Source: Firmicutes bacterium UBA2598
GTDB lineage: Bacteria > Bacillota > PH28-bin88
Length of the DNA stretch: 5,341 nucleotides
Reading direction: 5' to 3'
Assembly (NCBI GenBank): GCA_002339345.1
Contig: DDKM01000075.1
Span: 9,401-14,741, forward strand
In this document: in pieces, positions 1 to 4,841 of the stretch
Numbering within the stretch: position 1 is the stretch's first letter
Layout: every line of letters begins with the position of its first letter
Translations under genes and position numbers: made by a program
The notes under the pieces: model-generated
The model's database searches: none
Seen by the model: the letters and a program-made list of their open reading frames with translations, nothing else
What the model was told of the DNA's origin: nothing

Positions 1-567
1 CTGGCCCTTCTGGTTGATGATGGTGTCCACGGCCACGGCAGTCTTGCCGGTCTGGCGGTCACCAATGATCAGTTCCCGCTGGCCACGGCCGATGGGCACC
101 ATGGAGTCCAGGGCCTTCAAACCGGTCTGCAGGGGCTGGTGCACCGGCCGCCGGTAAACCACACCGGGAGCGGCGGATTCGATGGGACGGAATTTGCCGG
201 TCTGGATGGGGCCCTTGCCGTCAATGGGCTGGCCCAGGGCGTTCACCACCCGGCCGATGAGGGCCTCTCCTACCGGTACCTCCACAATCCGCCCGGTGCG
301 CTTCACCTCGTCCCCTTCCTTGATTGCGGTATAGGGGCCAAGGATAACACAGCCGATGTTGTCTTCTTCCAGGTTAAGCACCATCCCGTACACGCCCCCG
401 GGAAATTCCAGCAGCTCGCCGGCCATGGCCCTGGCCAGGCCGTATACCCGGGCGATACCGTCACCCACCTGGATGATGGTGCCCACATCGGACACTTCCA
501 CCCCGGCCTGGTAGCGGTCGATCTGTTCTTTCAGGATGGCGCTGATCTCATCAGGACGCAAACTCAT
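1..567 (-). CDS. atpA: ATP synthase F1 subunit alpha, N-terminal 189 residues (cut by the window edge)
   Basis: Alpha subunit of the F1 catalytic head, on the cytoplasmic side of the membrane; three alphas alternate with three betas, and alpha carries the non-catalytic nucleotide sites. The visible part begins MSLRPDEISAILKEQIDRY, typical of bacterial AtpA. It continues through the beta-barrel domain (about residues 25-95) into the nucleotide-binding domain, with PIGRGQRELIIGDRQTGKT ending at residue 176. The Walker A loop GDRQTGKT is at residues 169-176, the same numbering as in E. coli alpha, so the N-terminus has normal length and no insertions. The start is ATG at 567, with AGGGGTG at 579-585 as ribosome binding site. 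The gap from atpH is 25 bp, consistent with one transcript. About 310 further residues, including the rest of the nucleotide domain and the C-terminal helical domain, should lie beyond position 1. Identity is near certain. Confidence 0.98.
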   Translation of the reverse strand, partial: MSLRPDEISAILKEQIDRYQAGVEVSDVGTIIQVGDGIARVYGLARAMAGELLEFPGGVYGMVLNLEEDNIGCVILGPYTAIKEGDEVKRTGRIVEVPVGEALIGRVVNALGQPIDGKGPIQTGKFRPIESAAPGVVYRRPVHQPLQTGLKALDSMVPIGRGQRELIIGDRQTGKTAVAVDTIINQKGQ

Positions 568-592
568 GGGATTGTTTTCACCCCTATCTTGT

Positions 593-1138
593 TTAGAAAT
601 CAGCCTGACACAGGCGATTTTGCAGGGTCTTCAACCGGGTGGCCACCGATCCGTCATAGACCCGGTCACCGATCTTGAGGACCATGCCTCCCAGCAGGCT
701 CGGGTCCACCTTGGTGGTCAACACCACCTGCCCGCCGGTGGACTGGCCGAGACGGTCGGCCAGGGCGGAAAGGGTATCGGCACCCAGGGGCATGGCTGTA
801 CGCACCTCCGCCTCCTGGATATTCTGCCTGTGGCGCACCCTTGCCGTGTACTGCTGGTAGATGGCCTCCAGGTGGGCCTCCCGGCCCTTGTCCAGCACCA
901 ACAGCAAAAAGTTCATGGTAATGACAGAAACCGCCCCGGCGAATACCTGGCGGAACACTTCCTTTTTCCCGTGGGCAGGCACCCGTTGATCCGCCACCAG
1001 CTTGCGCAGATCCGCCGATGCGGCAATGGTCTGGATCACCTGGGCCAGGTCAGCCTGGACCCTTTCCACCTGGTTGCGCTCCTCAGCCAGTTGGAAAACG
1101 GCCACGGCATAACGGCGGGCGACGGTCAGGTCCTTCAT
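593..1138 (-). CDS. atpH: ATP synthase F1 subunit delta (OSCP homologue)
   Basis: Delta sits on top of the F1 head and joins it to the peripheral stalk made of b subunits, so that alpha3beta3 stays fixed while the rotor turns. The 181-residue protein is of normal family length. The N-terminal helical domain begins with ARRYAVAVFQLAEE (residues 7-20), the conserved alpha-binding start. The central NFLLLVLDKGREAHLEAIYQQY (76-97, NFLLLV to YQQY) is typical of the family. The C-terminal signature runs from DPSLLGG (145-151) through KIGDRVYDGSVATRL (155-169), the most conserved part of the family. The ATG at 1138 overlaps the TGA of atpF as ATGA, so delta translation is probably coupled to b. GAGGTG lies about 11 nt upstream. 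The stop is TAA, followed 25 bp later by atpA. A single Cys is present (Cys177); nothing is truncated. Confidence 0.97.
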   Translation of the reverse strand: MKDLTVARRYAVAVFQLAEERNQVERVQADLAQVIQTIAASADLRKLVADQRVPAHGKKEVFRQVFAGAVSVITMNFLLLVLDKGREAHLEAIYQQYTARVRHRQNIQEAEVRTAMPLGADTLSALADRLGQSTGGQVVLTTKVDPSLLGGMVLKIGDRVYDGSVATRLKTLQNRLCQADF

Positions 1139-1641
1139 TGTACTTCGCCCACCTCTGCTATAAACTCCTGTACCAGCCGCTCATGGTCAGCCGGGGTGAG
1201 ACTGCGGCCAATTACCCGCCCTGCGGCCAGCACCGCCAGGGTGGCCACCTCTTCCCGGATGGCGGCCAGGGCCTTGGCCTTCTCACCCTGGATTTCCGCC
1301 TTGGCCTTTTCCATGGTCTTCCGGGCTTCCTCCCGGGCCTGGTTGACTATACTTTCTTGCATTTCCGCGCCGAGCTTCTGGGCCCGGGCGATGATTTCCT
1401 GGGCCTCTTGCCTGGCGCTCTGCATGCGGGCCTCGTATTCCTTTAGTTGTTCCTCCGCCCTTTGCTTGGCAAGGGCCGCGTCCCTTAAGGAACCCTCAAT
1501 TTTTTGTTCCCTTTCCTCCAGCAGTTTGGAGACGGGTTTATAAACCAGCTTGTTCAACACCAAGGCCACGATGAGCAGGTTGAAGGCCATCATGATGAAG
1601 GTCCAGGGTTTGAAATGGAGGGCAGCCAGTATATCAGCCAA
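1135..1641 (-). CDS. atpF: ATP synthase Fo subunit b (peripheral stalk), TTG start
   Basis: Subunit b forms the dimeric peripheral stalk that holds the F1 head against the membrane subunit a. The 168-residue protein has one N-terminal membrane helix (about residues 13-33, ending LVLNKLVYKPV), then a long charged, Ala/Glu/Lys/Arg/Gln-rich helix (about 40-140) with coiled-coil character. The C-terminus, GRVIGRSLTPADHERLVQEF (141-160), is the family's delta-binding end. The start codon is TTG at 1641: it is in frame just before ADILAALHFKPW and has the strong Shine-Dalgarno GAGAGGGGG (1651-1659) 9 nt upstream. The next ATG (codon 17) would begin inside the membrane helix. It ends in an ATGA overlap with atpH. 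Only one b-type gene is seen between c and delta, so this is a b2 rather than a b/b' stalk. It follows an unusual 183-bp structured gap after atpE. Confidence 0.96.
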   Translation of the reverse strand: MADILAALHFKPWTFIMMAFNLLIVALVLNKLVYKPVSKLLEEREQKIEGSLRDAALAKQRAEEQLKEYEARMQSARQEAQEIIARAQKLGAEMQESIVNQAREEARKTMEKAKAEIQGEKAKALAAIREEVATLAVLAAGRVIGRSLTPADHERLVQEFIAEVGEVQ

Positions 1642-1650
1642 GGATTGATA

Positions 1651-1659
1651 CCCCCTCTC
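1651..1659 (-). promoter_or_regulatory. atpF ribosome binding site that supports the TTG start
   Basis: On the minus strand, GAGAGGGGG lies 9 nt before the TTG at 1641. No ATG or GTG lies at a suitable distance, so this site fixes the TTG as the start of subunit b. A strong Shine-Dalgarno paired with a weak start codon would lower b translation relative to atpE, whose equally strong site has ATG; that last point is inference. Confidence 0.75.
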
Positions 1660-1681
1660 ATCCGGTAAAAGAAATTAATGT

Positions 1682-1730
1682 CCAAACTTCCGGACCGGCC
1701 GCCATAAAGGCCTTGCCGGAAGCGGTTTGG
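1682..1730 (-). repeat. Long imperfect stem-loop B in the atpE-atpF gap
   Basis: Inverted repeat in three blocks. The outer arms are CCAAA (1682-1686) and TTTGG (1726-1730). The middle arms are CTTCCGG (1687-1693) and CCGGAAG (1716-1722), separated from the outer right arm by a 3-nt bulge (1723-1725). The inner arms are GGCC (1697-1700) and GGCC (1709-1712), reached through a 3x3 internal loop and closing an 8-nt loop (1701-1708). That gives 16 base pairs in total. No U-run follows on either strand, so it does not look like an intrinsic terminator. It ends about 20 nt before the atpF Shine-Dalgarno. It may stabilise the mRNA, guide processing, or be a copy of a dispersed genomic repeat; the sequence does not decide between these. 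Confidence 0.6.
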
Positions 1731-1769
1731 CTCGGTTAGTAATTTTGGAAAGAGTACGCGCCATAATAG

Positions 1770-1807
1770 GGGGCGAATAAGAAGGGTGGACCACTCTTAT
1801 TCGCCCC
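1770..1807 (-). repeat. Perfect 13-bp stem-loop A just downstream of atpE
   Basis: GGGGCGAATAAGA (1770-1782) is the exact reverse complement of TCTTATTCGCCCC (1795-1807), with a 12-nt loop (1783-1794). The loop can itself fold a little through GTGG/CCAC. The stem begins 18 nt after the atpE stop codon. Downstream on the transcript the sequence reads CTATTATGG, not a U-tract, so a classic rho-independent terminator is unlikely. A 3' stem directly after the c-subunit gene would suit an mRNA stabiliser or a partial attenuator that raises c over the subunits encoded further on, since c is needed in many more copies than a, b, delta or gamma. The structure is seen directly; the role is inferred. 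Confidence 0.75.
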
Positions 1808-1824
1808 GGCAATTATGCTGTGAC

Positions 1825-2046
1825 CTATAACTTGGTCCACATCAAAATGGCGATAACGAAGGAAAAGAGCGTCAGGGCTTCCATGAACGCCAGGGAAAGA
1901 AGCAGTGCCGTCTGAATGTTACCGGAAGCCTCCGGCTGACGGGCGATACCTTCCATCGCCTTTGCGGCCGCCATACCCTGTCCAAGGGCGGAACCCAGAG
2001 CCGCCAGGCCAATCGCCAAACCCACGCCGATAAATGCCAATGCCAT
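1825..2046 (-). CDS. atpE: ATP synthase Fo subunit c (ring proteolipid), probably proton-type
   Basis: Subunit c forms the membrane rotor ring that carries ions past subunit a. The 73-residue protein is a hairpin of two membrane helices. The first (about residues 3-29) is glycine/alanine-rich with the packing pattern GVGLAIGLAALGSALGQG. The polar loop has the invariant RQP at 36-38, which contacts gamma/epsilon. The second helix (about 46-70) contains LAFMEALTLFSF with the essential ion-binding carboxylate Glu56. Gln23 matches the Gln seen in sodium-binding rings, but Glu56 is followed by Ala-Leu where those rings have Ser/Thr, so proton coupling is the better reading. ATG at 2046 is preceded by the very strong site GAGGGGGG (2054-2061 region, 7-nt spacer), fitting high expression. 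The stop is TAG. It is separated by 102 bp from atpB and 183 bp from atpF. Confidence 0.98.
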   Translation of the reverse strand: MALAFIGVGLAIGLAALGSALGQGMAAAKAMEGIARQPEASGNIQTALLLSLAFMEALTLFSFVIAILMWTKL

Positions 2047-2095
2047 TAAAATTCCCCCCTCTCGGATTACCCAATAGTATTTTCAGACAACAGAC

Positions 2096-2122
2096 AGCCA
2101 TTTAAGAAATAATTTTCTGGCT
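2096..2122 (-). repeat. Small AT-rich stem-loop in the atpB-atpE gap
   Basis: AGCC (2096-2099) pairs with GGCT (2119-2122) and AGAAA (2105-2109) with TTTCT (2114-2118), enclosing a TAAT loop; the left arm has a 5-nt bulge. It lies about 27 nt after the atpB stop and 50 nt before the atpE start. It is weak and has no following U-tract. It could be a minor mRNA structure ahead of the highly translated atpE, or chance in an AT-rich spacer. Confidence 0.3.
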
Positions 2123-2148
2123 ATCCACAGCCGGCAACCAGGATAAGG

Positions 2149-2841
2149 TTAATGACCGTGCAAGTGGGTATAAATATAGGTGGTTGTCAGCAAAGTAAAC
2201 ACAAAGGCCTGGATAAACCCCATCAACACTCCCAGCAACATGACGGGCATGGGTAACAACAGGGGAACAAGGATGAACAGAATAACTACCACCATTTCCT
2301 CCCCGTACATATTGCCGAATAGACGCAAGGAAAGGGACACCGGCTTGACCGCTTCCTCGATGATATTAAGTGGCATCAGCGCTATGGAGGGCGCCGTCCA
2401 GTGATGGATGTATGATTTCAAGCCTTTTTTGAAGATGTGGATCAGCTGGATGGTAATGACGGTGGTGACCCCAAAGGCGGCGGTGGTGCTCAAATCCATG
2501 GTGGGCGGCTTCATGCCTGGGATGAACCAGGACAGGTTCAAAAACAGGATGAAAATGAACAGGGTTCCCACCAGGGGCAAAAATTTGCGGCCGGCCTTCC
2601 CCAACAGCCCTTCCAGCAAGCCCCAAATGAATTGTACATAAAGCTCAACCAGGTGCTGCCACCCCCGCGGGATTTCCTTCATGTTGCGGGTGGTGAGCCA
2701 GGCCACCAGAAAAAGGACCAGCATCACAATCCAGGCATTGACCACCGTGGTGGTGATCTCCACCGGACCAATGTAAAAAACAGTTTTGGGGGACAGGTAT
2801 TTGACAATGGTGGACAGCTTGTAGAGTTTTTCTTCGGGCAT
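2149..2841 (-). CDS. atpB: ATP synthase Fo subunit a (ion channel stator)
   Basis: Subunit a is the membrane stator beside the c ring; it provides the two half-channels and the essential arginine that drive rotation. The 230-residue protein is highly hydrophobic, with membrane segments near residues 34-50, 90-108, 120-136, 184-204 and 205-222. The family signature SLSLRLFGNMYGEE (169-182) carries Arg173, equivalent to E. coli aArg210. GFIQAFVFTLLTTTYI (208-223) carries Gln211, matching E. coli Gln252. LNLSWFIPGMKPPT (101-114) is the usual conserved Pro-rich turn. I chose ATG at 2841 because GGAAGGGGGG lies 8 nt upstream. An in-frame GTG at 2862 would add seven residues but would put the start codon inside that ribosome binding site. 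The gene follows atpI after 41 bp, which contain a palindrome. Length is normal for a Firmicute AtpB and nothing is missing. Confidence 0.97.
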   Translation of the reverse strand: MPEEKLYKLSTIVKYLSPKTVFYIGPVEITTTVVNAWIVMLVLFLVAWLTTRNMKEIPRGWQHLVELYVQFIWGLLEGLLGKAGRKFLPLVGTLFIFILFLNLSWFIPGMKPPTMDLSTTAAFGVTTVITIQLIHIFKKGLKSYIHHWTAPSIALMPLNIIEEAVKPVSLSLRLFGNMYGEEMVVVILFILVPLLLPMPVMLLGVLMGFIQAFVFTLLTTTYIYTHLHGH

Positions 2842-2848
2842 CTGTATA

Positions 2849-2860
2849 TCCCCCCCTTCC
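2849..2860 (-). promoter_or_regulatory. atpB ribosome binding site that decides the start
   Basis: On the minus strand GGAAGGGGGGGA sits with an 8-nt spacer before ATG at 2841. The upstream in-frame GTG at 2862 overlaps this purine tract and has only palindrome sequence in front of it, so ATG at 2841 is the better start. Confidence 0.8.
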
Positions 2861-2882
2861 ACAATAATTATTGTGAATATTC
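2860..2882. promoter_or_regulatory. Adjacent palindromes in the atpI-atpB gap (candidate operator or RNA hairpin)
   Basis: CACAATAATTATTGTG at 2860-2875 is a perfect 16-bp palindrome with no spacer, and it overlaps by one base a second perfect palindrome, GAATATTC (2875-2882). Together they fill nearly all the space between the atpI stop and the atpB Shine-Dalgarno. As DNA this could bind a dimeric regulator. As RNA it can fold a 6-bp stem with an AAUU loop abutting the GGAA of the ribosome binding site, and could tune atpB translation. The symmetry is directly visible; any function is inferred. Confidence 0.4.
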
Positions 2883-3242
2883 TTAAAAACCTTTACGATC
2901 AATCAAGGTTCTGGCGACATCTCCAAAATATGTCAGCAACTGCAGGGAAAGACCCACCAGCATGCCCAACAAAACCTGGTACCCCAAGGGGGCTGCCCCC
3001 GCCAGGGCGGCGAAGGCCACACCCATCCGGATGAGTACCCGGGTCATCAGGATGCGCTGGCTTTGCAGGGGATCCTGCCCCGGACGCACCACACTGCTGG
3101 CCACCAGCCAGTAATTGAATATGCCCACCGGCATGCCAGCAACGATGCCGTAACCTGCCTGGGGCCATCCGGCCAGCCATGCACCAGCGGCCAGGCCCAG
3201 ACCCAGGAGCAGCATCTTGTTGACCCTGGCCCTAACGGTCAT
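2883..3242 (-). CDS. atpI: ATP synthase accessory subunit I (AtpI)
   Basis: Small membrane protein encoded at the head of atp operons. Family knowledge (ATP-synt_I type) links it to assembly or stability of the c ring; it is not a catalytic subunit. The 119-residue product has four hydrophobic segments at about residues 9-25, 31-50, 68-84 and 87-106, separated by short basic loops (for example RVLIR before the third), the usual AtpI layout. I chose ATG at 3242 because AAGGA (3251-3255) lies 8 nt upstream. ATG at 3251 would overlap that site, and the frame's upstream extension would only read through atpZ in another frame. The start overlaps the last 11 bp of atpZ, so translation is probably coupled. 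The sequence of this family is poorly conserved, so identity rests on topology plus its position between atpZ and atpB. Confidence 0.88.
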   Translation of the reverse strand: MTVRARVNKMLLLGLGLAAGAWLAGWPQAGYGIVAGMPVGIFNYWLVASSVVRPGQDPLQSQRILMTRVLIRMGVAFAALAGAAPLGYQVLLGMLVGLSLQLLTYFGDVARTLIDRKGF

Positions 3243-3528
3243 CCAGCTCATCCTTATACCTGTGATCCTTACCGGGATTTTGCCCGGCAGCCTGCTCCTC
3301 CTCCAGCCGGCGAATAAATTGCTGCATGGCGGTAATTTCAGTAAACAGCCCCTTAAAAGCCACCGCCACACCGGCAAGCAGGCCAACAATCAAAAAGACG
3401 GGCTCGGTTCCCAACCGGGTGTCCAGCCAGGTGCCGCCGAAATAACCAAAAAAAATACTCACCGCCATGGTTACGCCAAGGGAGAAGGCCAAATTGGCGT
3501 AACGGGAATAAATCAGGTATTTCTTCAC
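3232..3528 (-). CDS. atpZ: AtpZ-type accessory protein (AtpZ/AtpI family), GTG start
   Basis: Small membrane protein at the front of many Firmicute atp operons. In Bacillus relatives AtpZ and AtpI have been tied to magnesium handling and to ATP synthase assembly; the exact role is unsettled. The 98-residue product has two membrane segments (about 11-32 and 43-62) joined by the family signature GYFGGTWLDTRLGTEPVF (28-45), with Gly53 in the second helix. A charged, soluble C-terminal tail follows (about 70-98, rich in Glu, Lys, Asp and Arg). The start is GTG at 3528: an in-frame TGA lies only three codons upstream (3535-3537), and the next Met (residue 21) would delete most of the first membrane helix. 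GGTGA lies about 6 nt upstream of the GTG. It overlaps atpI by 11 bp and is the first gene of the atp block after the 152-bp gap. Confidence 0.88.
   Translation of the reverse strand: MKKYLIYSRYANLAFSLGVTMAVSIFFGYFGGTWLDTRLGTEPVFLIVGLLAGVAVAFKGLFTEITAMQQFIRRLEEEQAAGQNPGKDHRYKDELDDR
3251..3255 (-). promoter_or_regulatory. atpI ribosome binding site that decides between two ATGs
   Basis: AAGGA on the minus strand is 8 nt from ATG at 3242 but overlaps the first base of the alternative ATG at 3251. The downstream ATG is therefore preferred. The site lies inside the end of atpZ, consistent with coupling of the two genes. Confidence 0.65.
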
Positions 3529-3680
3529 CGGCTTTCACCAACCCCTGGAAACTCAGGGCTGTACTTAGAATTGCCGCAACCTGGCTTAAATTATGCTATA
3601 TGTTGGAGAAGGTACCTTGCGTACAGGAAGTGTTTATTCGACGGGGTGACGGAAATTCCTCTTTTGCTGGTCACAAAATT
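3529..3680 (-). promoter_or_regulatory. wecB-atpZ intergenic region, possible atp promoter
   Basis: This 152-bp gap separates the mazG-wecB pair from the atp genes and is the longest non-coding stretch upstream of atpZ, so it is the natural place for an operon promoter. The best -10-like element on the minus strand is CATAAT at 3590-3595, inside TATAGCATAATTT; I find no convincing -35 at 16-18 bp. Directly after the wecB stop, TTTTG and CAAAA can pair around a 7-nt loop, but this is too weak, and lacks the U-tract, to act as a terminator. Read-through from wecB therefore remains possible. No convincing small gene is present. Confidence 0.3.
3541..3560 (-). repeat. Small hairpin in the atpZ leader
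   Basis: CCCTG (3543-3547) and CAGGG (3554-3558) form a 5-bp stem with a 6-nt loop, about 14 nt before the atpZ GTG. It is not followed by U residues, so it is not a terminator. It sits next to the weak atpZ ribosome binding site and could affect access to it, but a 5-bp stem is easily found by chance. Confidence 0.25.
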
Positions 3681-4841
3681 TCACAAGCACCCGCCAAACT
3701 GCCCAGGCGGCCTTTCCCGCCGCCCCAGAAACCACAGCAAACCATCCACCGTACGACCGGCGGCCAGGCCGTCCCCGTAGGGGTTCACCGCGCTGGCCAT
3801 CTGCCGGTAGGCGGCAGGGTCGGTGAGCAGCCGGGTGGTCTCCCGCAGGATGTGGTGGTAGTCCGTCCCCACCAGCACCACCGTGCCGGCGGTCACTGCC
3901 TCCGGCCGCTCGGTGGTCTGGCGCAGCACCAGCACCGGCTTACCCAGGGAAGGCGCCTCCTCCTGCATCCCGCCGGAGTCGGTGAGCACCAGGTGGGCCC
4001 TGGCCATCAGGTGGGCAAAGGGGGCATAATCCAGGGGTTCGATGAGGTGGATCCGCTCCGCTCCCCCCAGCACCTCGGCGGCTATGCTGCGCACCTTGGG
4101 GTTCTTATGCACCGGAAAGGCTACCTCCACATCGGGGAACCGCCCGGCGATATCCCGCAGGGCACGGAAAATGTTGTACATGGGGTCACCGAGGTTTTCC
4201 CGCCGGTGGGCGGTCACCAACAGCAGGCGCCGGCGCTGCCCCAACCCGGCCAGGAGGGGATCGGTGAAGGTGTAGGGCCGGTTGACCACATCCAGCAGGG
4301 CGTCAATGACGGTGTTACCGGTAACCAGAACTTTTTCCGGCCTGATGCCCTCCCGGACCAGGTTGGACCGGGCGATGGCGGTGGGGGCAAAGTGCAGGTC
4401 AGCCAGCACACCCGCCAGGCGGCGGTTCAGTTCCTCAGGAAAGGGAGCATACTTTTGGCCGGTGCGCAGTCCGGCCTCCACATGTCCAACGGGGATCTGG
4501 TGGTAGAAGGCAGCCAGGGCGGCAGCAAAGGTGGTGGTGGTATCGCCATGGACCAGCACCATGTCCGGCCGCTCCTGCACCAGGATTTCCGCCAGCCCCG
4601 CCAGCACCCGCGAGGTGACACCGGTAAGGGTCTGGTTGGGCTCCATGATGTCCAGATCATGATCGGGGCAGATTTGAAACAGGTCCAACACCTGGTCCAG
4701 CATTTCCCGGTGCTGGGCGGTGACCACCACCCGTACCGCCAGTTCATCGTGCCGGGCCTGCAGTTCCCGGACCACCGGAGCCATTTTGATGGCTTCCGGC
4801 CTGGTGCCGAATACCGTCATGATCCGCAATTTATCCGGCAT
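3681..4841 (-). CDS. wecB: UDP-N-acetylglucosamine 2-epimerase (non-hydrolysing)
   Basis: Cytoplasmic enzyme that interconverts UDP-GlcNAc and UDP-ManNAc, supplying ManNAc for wall teichoic acid linkage units or other surface glycans; called mnaA in many Firmicutes. The 386 residues are the normal length for this GT-B-fold family. Visible motifs are GTRPEAIKMAP (12-22), TAQHREMLDQ (41-50), VHGDTTTT (97-104), GHVEAGLRT (119-127), PFPEELNR (133-140), TAHRREN (210-216) and TDSGGMQEEAP (287-297). By alignment to E. coli WecB (Asp95, Glu117, Glu131, His213) the catalytic residues are Asp100, Glu122, Glu136 and His212; all are present. Gln43 and His44 lie in the region that forms the allosteric UDP-GlcNAc site in the Bacillus enzyme. 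ATG at 4841 is set by GGGAGGA (4850-4856), 8 nt upstream. It overlaps the MazG-like gene by 11 bp. A UDP-GlcNAc 2-epimerase next to atp is a recurring Firmicute arrangement. Confidence 0.97.
   Translation of the reverse strand: MPDKLRIMTVFGTRPEAIKMAPVVRELQARHDELAVRVVVTAQHREMLDQVLDLFQICPDHDLDIMEPNQTLTGVTSRVLAGLAEILVQERPDMVLVHGDTTTTFAAALAAFYHQIPVGHVEAGLRTGQKYAPFPEELNRRLAGVLADLHFAPTAIARSNLVREGIRPEKVLVTGNTVIDALLDVVNRPYTFTDPLLAGLGQRRRLLLVTAHRRENLGDPMYNIFRALRDIAGRFPDVEVAFPVHKNPKVRSIAAEVLGGAERIHLIEPLDYAPFAHLMARAHLVLTDSGGMQEEAPSLGKPVLVLRQTTERPEAVTAGTVVLVGTDYHHILRETTRLLTDPAAYRQMASAVNPYGDGLAAGRTVDGLLWFLGRRERPPGQFGGCL

Noticed and set aside
139..1543. Plus-strand open frames of 179 and 335 residues opposite atpA, atpH and atpF.
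   Set aside because: They mirror well-identified minus-strand genes, have low-complexity composition, and cross two gene boundaries without any domain signal.
1675..1764. A 29-codon minus-strand ORF (MARTLSKITNRAKPL...) in the atpE-atpF gap, starting just after stem-loop A.
   Set aside because: It has no Shine-Dalgarno: the bases before its ATG are the pyrimidine-rich arm of the stem-loop. It also runs through stem-loop B. The length is unremarkable in GC-rich DNA; conservation in relatives would be needed to revive it.
1682..1807. The atpE-atpF hairpins as a rho-independent terminator ending the operon.
   Set aside because: Neither stem is followed by a U-tract on either strand, and the operon clearly continues in the same direction with atpF, atpH and atpA.
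3243..3389. A 49-residue N-terminal extension of AtpI.
   Set aside because: It overlaps atpZ in another frame, is Arg/Cys/Trp-rich, and AtpI family length and the AAGGA site fit ATG at 3242.
3592..3675. A 27-codon GTG-initiated minus-strand ORF just after wecB.
   Set aside because: No ribosome binding site, no recognisable motif, and a length expected by chance.
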